Assembly (NCBI GenBank): GCA_016190245.1
Contig: JACPQY010000037.1
Span: 1-21,123 of the forward strand
Source of the DNA: Nitrospirota bacterium
GTDB taxonomy: Bacteria > JACPQY01
Direction: 5' to 3'
Length of the DNA: 21,123 nucleotides
Shown: piece by piece, positions 1 through 7,388 of the stretch
Numbering within the stretch: the stretch's first letter is position 1
How the letters are laid out: each line of letters begins with the position of its first letter
Translations under genes and position numbers: made by a program
Notes under the pieces: model-generated
Databases searched by the model: none
What the model was told of the DNA's origin: nothing
What the model saw: only the letters and a program-made list of their open reading frames with translations

Positions 1-42
1 CACGGCGCCGGTCACGATGCCGAAGACCTCGATGAACCCCAT
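1..42 (-). CDS. N-terminal fragment of a leftward membrane protein, possibly PnuC-type transporter (partial)
   Basis: An ATG on the minus strand at 42-40 opens a frame that reads MGFIEVFGIVTGAV and runs off the window edge. The hydrophobic start with an acidic residue followed by a G-x-x-(T/S)-G pattern resembles the first helix of PnuC-family vitamin transporters (nicotinamide riboside or thiamine), which often begin with IE-x-x-G-x-x-x-G. Only 14 codons are visible, so this is a weak family guess. A weak purine stretch (AGGCGG) abuts the ATG and a TAGCAT box lies just upstream of it. The gene is divergent from the propeller gene at 524. Confidence 0.3.
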   Translation of the reverse strand, partial: MGFIEVFGIVTGAV

Positions 43-191
43 CCGCCTATGCTACCCGCCCGTTGGCCCGGCGGGAAGGTGGGATGCTCCCGGCACAGTG
101 CGACGACCGTCTCCCAGCTCTTCCGGCCGGGCACGGGTCCCGTCGCCGCCCGCACGCCCCCGCCCTTCGGCTCCGATCCGCCCAAACCCCA

Positions 192-225
192 TACTGTACA
201 GAGGACGGCCGTCCATTGTACAGTA
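192..225. promoter_or_regulatory. 34-bp near-perfect dyad, probable operator or cruciform site
   Basis: The outer arms TACTGTACA (192-200) and TGTACAGTA (217-225) are perfect 9-bp inverted repeats. They enclose a second perfect palindrome, GGACGGCCGTCC (203-214). Only the two dinucleotides between the blocks (GA at 201-202, AT at 215-216) break symmetry. Such extended dyads usually bind dimeric or tetrameric regulators. The CTGT/ACAG arms recall LexA-type sites, but the spacing is larger than the classical SOS box. It lies between divergent genes, so it could control either or both. Confidence 0.55.
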
Positions 226-272
226 ACGCCCGCTGAGGGTCCGGCCCTACTTCTTCGAAGGTTGGGGAGCGG

Positions 273-296
273 GCCTGTCCGCCGTGGCGGACAGGC
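273..296. repeat. REP-like GC hairpin
   Basis: GCCTGTCCGCC (273-283) and GGCGGACAGGC (286-296) are perfect 11-bp inverted arms with a 2-base centre. No T-run follows, and no gene ends just upstream on either strand, so an intrinsic terminator is unlikely. Short palindromes of this kind are often dispersed intergenic repeats. Copy number cannot be judged from this window. Confidence 0.45.
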
Positions 297-464
297 GTTT
301 CGGGGAAGGCTCGATCACGGGGGGAGGCACATTACACGCCTTGGCGACTGGGGTGGCGAGTGCAATAAGGAGGAGAAGCGAGCAAGCCCGTCTCACCCGA
401 TCAGGCCTTGAACGGGAGTGTGCGCGTGACCCGGGCTGGGACGATTCGCCTATTCAGGGCCGCC

Positions 465-493
465 TTGCGGCCAGCACCTGTGCAGAGTATGCT
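465..493 (+). promoter_or_regulatory. Weak candidate sigma70-type promoter for the propeller gene
   Basis: TTGCGG (465-470), a 17-bp spacer and TATGCT (488-493) lie 30 bases upstream of the ATG at 524. Both hexamers match consensus only partly (3/6 and 4/6). There is no Shine-Dalgarno sequence before the ATG. Confidence 0.2.
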
Positions 494-523
494 CTCTCCT
501 TCCCGAGCCGCCTGCTCTGATTC

Positions 524-2011
524 ATGCGTCATGATCTGAGGCGTCACCGCGTCGTCCGCGCCCTGGCGGACACCTTCATCACTACCTTCACGGGCCTGTT
601 TTCACTGGGCGGCGTGTTCGGCGGGGGTTTCTTTTTTCTGGGCGTTCCCGCGGCCTGTTTCGCCGCGCGATTCTGGGACCGATTGGGTCGGATGTGGATC
701 ACACGAATTGTGTATGCGCTGCTGCTGGTGAGCTACGTGAACGACCTTTTTCTCCTGAGCGCCCTCTTCTACCGCGGTGGGTCGTGGTGGAAGGTTTCCC
801 TGCTGTGCGTCGTCCTCGGCGGTTTGGTTGTTGGCGCGCTCAGATGGGGCGGCCTGACGCGACTCCAGGGCCCCTTGGTCTCCACGGGGCTCGGCGTGCT
901 GTTGCTGACTGCGGCCGTGGTCGGAATTCCCTCGAAGAGCAAGTGCGAGCAGGCCGGGCGTTCGCCGGGGATTCGCGCCCTGACGTGGATTCGGCAGGGC
1001 AGCACGATACCCCGGTTTCTGATCCCCACGCGCGACGAGCGCCTCCTCTTCGTGGGCTACCGTCAGAGCTTTTTCTCGGGAATGGTCTCGCCCAGTGCCC
1101 CGATCGACCTTCTTGATCTCGAGTCCGGGGAGGTGCGTCCGGCCCTAGAGGGGCTGGGGGAAGTCATCGGGGCTGGGAGCGACCCGGACACGGGAGAGGT
1201 GGCGATGGTAGTCGTGCGGGATCCGTCCCGCTCGCCCGGCCTGCCCGAGAAAGAGATGATCGCCTTCGATCCGTCGGGCCGTGTGATCCGCCGCGTGGAG
1301 CTGCCTTGGGGGGGGGCGCATGACTACAGTGATGCCGTGGCGTTCCATGATGGCCGGCTCCACATTCTCTCGGCGTATCCCATTCAGAACGAGCTCCAAG
1401 TGCGGCGAGCAGAGCCCGATCTGCGGAACTTCGAAACGCCTTCCGAGTACTTCCTCTGTCCCATACCTACGGTTGTCCACCACCTCCAAGTGGGGCCCTG
1501 GAACTACGTTTCTTCGGGTGGGCCGATCTTGACCCACTACAGGTCCCGCGCGCCGGACTTTTGTGCGGTGAATCTTCGGACCGGCGAGGTATTGGCGTCG
1601 CCCGACGAGCGTCGGTACCTTTTCGGAGGTCACAATCTGGCCTACGATCCGGTGGGGGGGGACATCTACGCGGGGGGGGCTTTCTCCAACCAGATCGATG
1701 TGTACGACCCCAATTTCACGTTCAAGCGGTCCTATCGTGTCGGAAGGATCATCCGATCGCTGGCGGTGGATGGTCGCCGGCGAGTGGGCTACGCGCCGGA
1801 CTACATGGACGGCCAGTTGCGAGTGTTTGACCTCGAGTCCGGCTCCGTGGTTGGAACAACCTATGTGGGCAGGGGGAGTCGGGTGGCAAGCGTCCTGCCC
1901 TCGGGTCGGCTCGCTGTCGGAAGCGCGTGCGGGGTTTTTCTCGTGGACGTGGAACGTGTTCTCTCGTCGGCGGGAAAACCGGAGGCGAGCGAAGGATCAC
2001 GGCCGGAGTGA
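524..2011 (+). CDS. Membrane-anchored beta-propeller-like protein (propeller C), 495 aa
   Basis: No named family is recognised. Residues about 16-135 contain four or five hydrophobic segments. From about 150 to 490 the protein is soluble, with repeating strand-rich units such as 'LAYDPVGGDIYAGG', 'SLAVDGRRRVGYAPDYMDG' and 'LRVFDLESGSVVG', typical of YncE/NHL/WD-like propeller blades. The likely topology is a membrane anchor with an extracytoplasmic propeller. The last blades resemble those of the proteins at 10957-12732 and 16611-18293 (each ends with a G-(V/I)-(F/L)-x-(V/L)-x-(V/L) strand before the C-terminus), so the three look paralogous. The ATG at 524 is used because no other early in-frame start exists. 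A G9 run (1308-1316) and two G8 runs (1654-1661, 1672-1679) lie inside the frame. A glycosyltransferase gene follows after 72 bases. Confidence 0.8.
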   Translation: MRHDLRRHRVVRALADTFITTFTGLFSLGGVFGGGFFFLGVPAACFAARFWDRLGRMWITRIVYALLLVSYVNDLFLLSALFYRGGSWWKVSLLCVVLGGLVVGALRWGGLTRLQGPLVSTGLGVLLLTAAVVGIPSKSKCEQAGRSPGIRALTWIRQGSTIPRFLIPTRDERLLFVGYRQSFFSGMVSPSAPIDLLDLESGEVRPALEGLGEVIGAGSDPDTGEVAMVVVRDPSRSPGLPEKEMIAFDPSGRVIRRVELPWGGAHDYSDAVAFHDGRLHILSAYPIQNELQVRRAEPDLRNFETPSEYFLCPIPTVVHHLQVGPWNYVSSGGPILTHYRSRAPDFCAVNLRTGEVLASPDERRYLFGGHNLAYDPVGGDIYAGGAFSNQIDVYDPNFTFKRSYRVGRIIRSLAVDGRRRVGYAPDYMDGQLRVFDLESGSVVGTTYVGRGSRVASVLPSGRLAVGSACGVFLVDVERVLSSAGKPEASEGSRPE

Positions 2012-2083
2012 CCTCGGCGAGGACATGGCCACCCGATCCGGGAAGATGATCGTCGTACCCGCGCAGGGGAGGGACGAGAGGGT

Positions 2084-2869
2084 GTGAGCAAGACGCTCGT
2101 ATTCATCCCCGCCTACGAGGCCGAGTTGACGATCGGAAAAGTTCTCGACCGGCTGGCCGCCTGCGCGGGAGCCAAGGCGTGGGACGTTCTGGTCGTGGAC
2201 GATGCGAGCCGTGACCGCACCGTCGAGGTCGTCAAGGCCTACCGAAAGCCGAGGGCCTTTCGCTCGCTGGAGGTGCGGTGCAACGCGCGTAATCTCGGCT
2301 ACGGAGGCAACTGCAAGGTGGGATTGAGGACGGCGGTCGAGCAGGGTGCGGAGGGGGTCGCCGTGCTCCACGGCGACGGCCAATACCCTCCGGAGGAAAT
2401 CGGCCGGCTCGTGGATGGGATCGTGTTCGATCGGGCCGACTTGGTGTTCGGCTCGCGACTTTCCGGCCGACCCCTGGCCGGAGGGATGCCGCTTTACAAG
2501 TGGGTCGGGAACAGCTCGCTGACCTGGATGGAGAACCGGGTCGCCGGGCTGCATCTCACCGAGTGGCATTCGGGATTCAGGGCCTACCGGGTGGCGAGCC
2601 TGAAAGAGGTGCCGTTCGAGCGCAACAGCAATCGCTTCGCCTTCGACGTTCAGATCATCCTTCAGTTCGCCGCGAGCGGCATGCGCGTACGCGAGTTCTC
2701 CATCCCCACGCATTACGGGGAGGACTCGCGCGCGATGTCCGGCCCGAACGCGCTTCGTCTGGGGGCCGAAGTCATCGCTTCTCTGTTCGATTTCGCGATC
2801 GCCCGCTCGGGCTGGGGGGCCAGCCCCAGTTTTCCTTTCGGACCGCCGCGCGGCCGAGAGCGGAGGTAG
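2084..2869 (+). CDS. Family 2 glycosyltransferase, DPM1-like (polyprenyl-phosphate sugar transferase type), 261 aa
   Basis: The GT-A fold is clear. It opens with LVFIPAYEAELTIGKVL, has VVDDASRDRT with the nucleotide-sugar-binding Asp pair at residues 39-40, and GDGQYPP with the DxD-like metal site at about 98. WHSGFRAYR (about 161-169) is typical of dolichyl/polyprenyl-phosphate mannosyl- or glucosyltransferases, as is the later IPTHYG. These enzymes transfer a sugar from a nucleotide donor to a polyprenyl phosphate at the cytoplasmic membrane face. No C-terminal transmembrane helices are present, so it is the short, peripheral form. The start is GTG, with a purine-rich stretch (AGGGGAGGGA) about 10-15 bases upstream. 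It probably shares a transcript with the propeller gene upstream. Donor and acceptor are unknown. Confidence 0.88.
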   Translation: MSKTLVFIPAYEAELTIGKVLDRLAACAGAKAWDVLVVDDASRDRTVEVVKAYRKPRAFRSLEVRCNARNLGYGGNCKVGLRTAVEQGAEGVAVLHGDGQYPPEEIGRLVDGIVFDRADLVFGSRLSGRPLAGGMPLYKWVGNSSLTWMENRVAGLHLTEWHSGFRAYRVASLKEVPFERNSNRFAFDVQIILQFAASGMRVREFSIPTHYGEDSRAMSGPNALRLGAEVIASLFDFAIARSGWGASPSFPFGPPRGRERR

Positions 2870-2940
2870 GCGCGGCCAGGTGGGCTCGACCTCCGCATCC
2901 GCCCTTGTTGCCCGCCGTGGCCTGGTGGCTCATGGGGGTC

Positions 2941-2983
2941 GCCCTCCGGGCGGGGAGGGCAGGTGCCGGACCCGGATCGGGTC
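2941..2983. terminator. Two GC hairpins between convergent genes, candidate bidirectional terminator
   Basis: GCCCTCC (2941-2947) pairs with GGAGGGC (2954-2960) around a 6-base loop. GACCCG (2969-2974) pairs with CGGGTC (2978-2983) around GAT. They sit between the stop of the rightward glycosyltransferase and the stop of the leftward radical SAM gene. Neither has a good T-run (only TATT after the second, read rightward), so termination is inferred from position and structure. Confidence 0.4.
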
Positions 2984-4350
2984 TATTGCCCCGCCCAATT
3001 CCGAAGGCCGGCCAGGGCCATCCCCCAGGGGAATGCCGCAGGGTGCCGGATCACTTTCCGAAGATAGCCGGGCCGGAAGTAGTAGCGCCGGTAGGCGCGG
3101 GTTTGGAGACGCCGAAGGAGGGCCGGCGGGAGTTCGGGCAGAGCGAAGCCTCCATCCCCCGTGGAGCTGTCGGCCGCCGGACGTCCCGCCCCGCCATCCG
3201 CCGCCAGCGGTGTGCCCGCTCGTGGAACGGCGATATTGAACGAAGCGAAGTCGGGGTTCAGCTCGCATGCCAGCCCGACGGTCTGCGCGACGGTGGCCTC
3301 GGTCGAGCCGGGCAGGCCCAGCACGAAGTGGGCGCCCACCCGGATCCCAAGTCTCGCACACGAGCGGACGGTCGCCTGGACCTTCTCTATCGGGGCGTCT
3401 CTTCCGAGCCTGCTTAGGAGACCTGCATCGGAGGACTCGACCCCAAACTGAAGAAGGACGCATCCGCTGTGTTTCATCAGATCGAGGAAGGACTCATCCA
3501 GCGTGTCCGCCCTCGCGTACCCATGCCAGGTGAGAGGCCATCTTCGATCCACCAAAGCGTGCAGGATCGTCTCCGTATGGCGACGGGCGGCGCCGAACGT
3601 CATGTCCTTGAAGAAAACGTGACGGTATCCCTGCGAGACGACGGCTTCGACCTCTTCGAGGACGTTATCAGGATCCCGGAACGCGAAGCCGATCCAACCG
3701 CTGTTGCAGTAGGCGCAATGGTGGGGGCAGCCGTACGTTGTGAGGACGCTGGCGAAAGGGGAGGGCACGAAAGGCATGCGGTAGGCGGTACGCCGGAACC
3801 ATTCGTGGCGTGGGAGGGGATAGCGGAAACCGTTCTTCAGCGGCTGCGCCCGGAGCGCGATGTCCCCGCACCGGCCCGCGCGGGCGCTGGGGATCCTGAA
3901 GGTTCCGTTCTCCAGGCGGTCGAACCGGCCTTTCATCCACAGGGCGACGTCCCGTGAAACGAAGTTCGTGAGGAAGCCATCCATGAAGGGGTAGTCGCGG
4001 AGTTTCCGCTCGGGATGGTCGAGCATCGGCTCGCCGATGGCGAAAAGGCGACAGCCCAGGAGCCGACGAATCTCCTCGAGAAACGAGAGGTCTTCGCCCA
4101 TGCTCGGCGCGCTACAGAGGGAGAGCACGGCGTCCGGTTGCAGAGCCGCGATACGTGAGAGGGTTTTCCCCGGGTCCAAGCGGAGAGCGACGGCATCGAT
4201 CACCTCGACGTCCGCCTCGCTCGACAGGATACCGCTCTGAACCAGGAGATCGATCGCCGGCCAGTAGTAGCCCGCTTTGGCCGAGGTGCTGCAGAAGTAG
4301 TCGCGGAGGTAGGGCTTGCGTGCAGGTGGGTTGAGAAGCAGAATCCTCAC
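2983..4350 (-). CDS. Radical SAM protein with B12-binding-type N-terminus (rSAM 5), 455 aa
   Basis: The N-terminus MRILLLNPPARKPYLRDYFC plus alternating strands and helices to about residue 130 matches the cobalamin-binding-like domain of the B12-dependent radical SAM class. The lower-axial DxHxxG motif is absent (IDAVAL is seen), so any cobalamin would be bound His-off. The core follows with TYGCPHHCAYCNS: the CxxxCxxC cluster ligands are C208, C212 and C215. Later motifs are FKDMTF, LLQFGVESSDAGLLSRLGR and HFVLGLPGST. The tail has RAYRRYYFRPGYL, a motif common at the end of such enzymes in lipid and natural-product loci. The expected chemistry is methylation or another radical reaction on an unreactive carbon; the substrate is unknown. 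It starts with GTG 7 bases after the stop of the previous gene and is the last gene of the five-gene operon. Confidence 0.88.
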   Translation of the reverse strand: MRILLLNPPARKPYLRDYFCSTSAKAGYYWPAIDLLVQSGILSSEADVEVIDAVALRLDPGKTLSRIAALQPDAVLSLCSAPSMGEDLSFLEEIRRLLGCRLFAIGEPMLDHPERKLRDYPFMDGFLTNFVSRDVALWMKGRFDRLENGTFRIPSARAGRCGDIALRAQPLKNGFRYPLPRHEWFRRTAYRMPFVPSPFASVLTTYGCPHHCAYCNSGWIGFAFRDPDNVLEEVEAVVSQGYRHVFFKDMTFGAARRHTETILHALVDRRWPLTWHGYARADTLDESFLDLMKHSGCVLLQFGVESSDAGLLSRLGRDAPIEKVQATVRSCARLGIRVGAHFVLGLPGSTEATVAQTVGLACELNPDFASFNIAVPRAGTPLAADGGAGRPAADSSTGDGGFALPELPPALLRRLQTRAYRRYYFRPGYLRKVIRHPAAFPWGMALAGLRNWAGQ

Positions 4351-4357
4351 GTCACGC

Positions 4358-5764
4358 TCAGACCATCCACCGGTACACTCGCCCGATGATCTGGAGGAGG
4401 TGGTCCCACGAGCGGATGTCCCGGAGCAGTGCCAGGAGTTTCTCGGGGCGGAGGTAGAACCTGAGGAAGGCCCGACGTTGGAGGTTCTTCAGCGAGTGTG
4501 GCGTGAAACCCCGTGGCACATACGCGGGTTGGGCATAGCTGGTGGAGGACCCATCCACCTGCTCGAGGCCGTTGCGGCCGCGGATTGTTTCGTAGGCCCG
4601 TGTGCCGGGCAGCGGGTGGAAGAGCATGAACTGGGCCCTTCGAAGGGGAAGATCAAGCGCGAGGCGCACGGTTTGATCCATCTCGTCGCGCGTCTCGTCC
4701 GGGAATCCCAGGATGAAGTAGCCCACCGGGTGGATGCCCGATTCGTGGATCAGGTTCACCCGTTCGCGAATCACGTCGAGGGTCGAGGCCTTTTCGATGT
4801 CCCTCAGGAGGCGGGGGCTTCCCGATTCGATGCCCACGGCCAGCGCGTAGCAACCCGATTGCCTCATGCGGGCAAGGAGGTCCTTGGTGAGCGTGTCCAG
4901 CCGGACGCCGTTCGGGCAGGTCCAGGACAGCTTCAGGTCCGAGGACAGCAGCGCCTCGCAGAATGTCTCGACGTAACGCCGATGCAGAGTGAAGTTGTCG
5001 TCGATCACATGGATCTCACGAATGCCGTGCGCGCGATGCAGATAGGCGATTTCCTCCATCACGTTTTCCACCGAGCGGTAGCGCATCTTGGCGCCGGAGA
5101 TGGTCTGCGCAGCGCAGAAGACGCAGTCATAGGGACAACCGCGGGAGATCGAGATCGGGGCCACCGGGAATTGCTCGTAAAACGCCGCCTGAGGGGCCTT
5201 GGGATACGATTCGGGCTCGAGGAGGTCCCACGAGACCATGGGGAGCTCGTCCAACTCCGCGATTCGGGCGATTCCGTTTCCGTGGAACCCGTTCCCGTTG
5301 TTCCAGAACGCCCCCGGGATGGGGTCACGTGCCAGGGTGTCGAACACGGCTCGTTGGGAACCCGCATCCAACCCCCGCTCCAGGAAGGCGGGAAGGGACT
5401 CCTCGGCCTCTCCGCGAATCCCCAAGTCCACCTCCGGCCCCACCGTGCCCGCGGGATTGGTGGTGGGGTGGGGGCCACCCACCATGGTGAGGATGCCGGG
5501 CCGGGCGAGCTTGATCCCGCTTAGAAGCCTCCTGGTCGCCGCCACATCGGTGGTGAAGCACTGTGTGCCGACCGCATCCGGTTCCCAGGAAAGGACGCGA
5601 CGGAGAAGATCCCGCTCATCAAGGTCGTGGCGGATGGCGTCCAGGATCGCGACTTCGAAGCCGCGCCGGCGGAGGGACGATGCGAGGTATCCCAGCCCAA
5701 TGGGAGGCTGGACCGAGTCCCGAAAACTGTTGGGTTTGACCAGGAGGACGCGTGATCCATTCAT
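4358..5764 (-). CDS. B12-binding-domain radical SAM protein (rSAM 4), 468 aa
   Basis: The start is ATG at 5764-5762, which overlaps the TGA of the upstream gene as ATGA. The open frame continues 59 codons further upstream, but that extension lies inside the neighbour and has no homology-like character. The cobalamin-binding-like domain shows VLLVKPNSF, PIGLGYLASSLRRRGFEV, MVGGPHPT (about 94-101) and IRGEAEESL. The DxHxxG histidine is not in place (LDAIRHD is seen). The radical SAM core has ISRGCPYDCVFC with cluster ligands C210, C214 and C217, then VIDDNF, ALAVGIESGSPRLL and GYFILGFPDET. The C-terminal RAFLRFYLRPEKL is of the same type as in the next gene downstream. It is likely a methylase or other radical enzyme on a lipid-like or isoprenoid-like substrate; that substrate class is inference. 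Confidence 0.9.
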   Translation of the reverse strand: MNGSRVLLVKPNSFRDSVQPPIGLGYLASSLRRRGFEVAILDAIRHDLDERDLLRRVLSWEPDAVGTQCFTTDVAATRRLLSGIKLARPGILTMVGGPHPTTNPAGTVGPEVDLGIRGEAEESLPAFLERGLDAGSQRAVFDTLARDPIPGAFWNNGNGFHGNGIARIAELDELPMVSWDLLEPESYPKAPQAAFYEQFPVAPISISRGCPYDCVFCAAQTISGAKMRYRSVENVMEEIAYLHRAHGIREIHVIDDNFTLHRRYVETFCEALLSSDLKLSWTCPNGVRLDTLTKDLLARMRQSGCYALAVGIESGSPRLLRDIEKASTLDVIRERVNLIHESGIHPVGYFILGFPDETRDEMDQTVRLALDLPLRRAQFMLFHPLPGTRAYETIRGRNGLEQVDGSSTSYAQPAYVPRGFTPHSLKNLQRRAFLRFYLRPEKLLALLRDIRSWDHLLQIIGRVYRWMV

Positions 5765-7374
5765 GGCGCGTAGGCCCTGGTGGGGGCGGCGCCTGGCGGC
5801 CTCGTTGCGTAGGGAAGGGGATAGCCGCCTGCGCTGCTCCGAATCCCCCGGCGCCGATACAAGAGGTTGCCGAGGGCCTCGGCGAGAAACGAGCGCCGAT
5901 GGCGTCGAACGAGGTCCGTCGCGACCTGGAAGAAGCGCCACGGACGCAGCAGGAAACCGGCAAGATAGAATAACGTGAGGCAGGAGAGTCTGAAGAGCCG
6001 CAGAGTTCCGGGACTCAAGGTGGGGTTGAAAGAGGACGCGCGCAAAAGGCTGGTGAAGCAGGCCAGGGACGCATAGTAGTCGTCATCGATCCGAGCGATC
6101 GCGCCCGACTTCCGCAAGTCTTCAAAGAGAGTCGAACCGGGATACGCCGAGAAGGAGTAGACCCCCAAGTCGTGCACCCCCAGAAGGGCCAGCCGCAACG
6201 CAAAGCGGAGCGTGCGCAATAGGTCACCGTGTCCCTCGCCGGGAAAGCCCACGACGACATGCGCCTTGACCGTGTGGCCGGCCCGGATCGCCCCGGCCAT
6301 GGACCTGACCATGCGCTCCAAGTCCACGTGCTTCCGGACTTCCACCAGGGTCCGCACGGAACCGCTTTCGGGCGCGTAGACGAGGCTCCGACAACCTGCC
6401 TCGTACATGCGGCGGGCCACCTCTTCATCCACGCGCTCGGTTCTCGTTCCGGACGGGAGCTGCCAGACGACGGGCACGCGTCTCTCGATCATCGTTCGGC
6501 AGAAGTCCATGATCCATGGGCGGAGCACGATGGCCGTAAGGTCGTAGAAATCGACGCTCTCCACGCCGAATCGCCGGACATACTCCTCGATCTCGTCCAC
6601 CACGTCGGCCGGCGATCGCGTCAGGTACCGTGTCGTCCACATGTTCGGGCTGGAGCAGAAAGTGCATTGAAACGGGCAGCCGCGGCTGGCGAGAAGCGGG
6701 ATGGTTCTTCCCCGGCGCAGCCCCATGCACTGGCCCCTCTCCAGGTAGTTTTCGAGGGGAACGAGGTCCCAGCGGGGGCGGGGGATCGCGTCCAGATCCT
6801 GAAGACGGCGCCGAGGGGCACCGCGAACGAGGCGGGAGCCGCGCCTGGCCACCAAGCCCGGCACCTCGGAGAGGTCGCGTCCGCTCTCGAGAGCACGCGA
6901 CAGATCGATGACCGTTTCCTCCCCCTCGCCCAGGACGCATGCCGCGAGTTCCGGAACGTCCGCGAGCACAACCTCGGGCAGCGCGTTGGCATGTTCACCA
7001 CCGCACACGAGCGGCACATCGGGGAAACGACGGCTGAGGGCGTGCAGCAGTTCCCTTGCAACGGGCCACTCGTGGGAGAAAGGCGCCGATACGCCGATCC
7101 ACAGGGACTTCGGATCGGTGCGCTCCACGACCTCCTGGATGCTCAAGCCGTTTGCGAAGAATCCAGGCCGGTAGCTCGGCGTCCACCGATCGAGTGCCTC
7201 TCCCACGGCATCGATCACGGCCACGCGGTGGCCCGCCGCGGTGAGACTGCCCGCCAGATACGCCTGCGTGAGAGGGGGCGTGCCGTTTCGGGAATACGCA
7301 TCGCGGGGCACTACGGTGGGCGGACGGATCAGCGTGACGAGGGGTCTCAACGGCTGTTCGCGCACTTCCTGCAT
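5761..7374 (-). CDS. B12-binding-domain radical SAM protein (rSAM 3), 537 aa
   Basis: The N-terminal domain has VTLIRPPTVV, PLTQAYLAGSLTAAGHRVAVIDA, VCGGEHANALPE (about 123-134) and LGEGEET (149-154), the usual cobalamin-binding-like pattern. The lower-ligand His is missing. The radical SAM core carries SRGCPFQCTFCSSPNMW with ligands C233, C237 and C240, followed by VDFYDLTAI, LVYAPESGS and HVVVGFPGEG. An unusual C-terminal region of about 100 residues is hydrophobic (LFRLSCLTLFYLAGFLLRPWRFF) and then Arg-rich, suggesting membrane association and a lipidic substrate. ATG at 7374 lies 14 bases after the upstream stop. Its own stop overlaps the next start by 4 bases, implying translational coupling. 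Confidence 0.9.
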   Translation of the reverse strand: MQEVREQPLRPLVTLIRPPTVVPRDAYSRNGTPPLTQAYLAGSLTAAGHRVAVIDAVGEALDRWTPSYRPGFFANGLSIQEVVERTDPKSLWIGVSAPFSHEWPVARELLHALSRRFPDVPLVCGGEHANALPEVVLADVPELAACVLGEGEETVIDLSRALESGRDLSEVPGLVARRGSRLVRGAPRRRLQDLDAIPRPRWDLVPLENYLERGQCMGLRRGRTIPLLASRGCPFQCTFCSSPNMWTTRYLTRSPADVVDEIEEYVRRFGVESVDFYDLTAIVLRPWIMDFCRTMIERRVPVVWQLPSGTRTERVDEEVARRMYEAGCRSLVYAPESGSVRTLVEVRKHVDLERMVRSMAGAIRAGHTVKAHVVVGFPGEGHGDLLRTLRFALRLALLGVHDLGVYSFSAYPGSTLFEDLRKSGAIARIDDDYYASLACFTSLLRASSFNPTLSPGTLRLFRLSCLTLFYLAGFLLRPWRFFQVATDLVRRHRRSFLAEALGNLLYRRRGIRSSAGGYPLPYATRPPGAAPTRAYAP

Positions 7375-7388
7375 CCGCGTGTCGGGCT

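Larger units (their letters stand above)
43..523. other. Divergent intergenic region with two dyads and no convincing gene
   Basis: These 480 bases separate the leftward fragment at the window edge from the rightward propeller gene. Short open frames exist but none has a recognisable protein, and their composition is arginine/proline-rich, as expected of random GC-rich frames. The region holds a 34-bp near-perfect dyad (192-225) and a GC hairpin (273-296). A consensus Shine-Dalgarno-like stretch (AAGGAGG, about 366-372) has no start codon at a usable distance. Confidence 0.5.

Noticed and set aside
366-372. Strong Shine-Dalgarno-like AAGGAGG
   Set aside because: No ATG, GTG or TTG lies 4-12 bases downstream, so it does not support a gene.
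425-537. Small rightward frame (GTG at about 425) overlapping the propeller C start
   Set aside because: It has 37 codons and no motif, and its composition is like the surrounding non-coding frames. A leader peptide cannot be supported.
5765-5941. 59-codon N-terminal extension of rSAM 4
   Set aside because: It overlaps the end of rSAM 3, is Arg/Pro-rich, and the ATG at 5764 forms a standard ATGA junction right before the typical VLLVKPN start.
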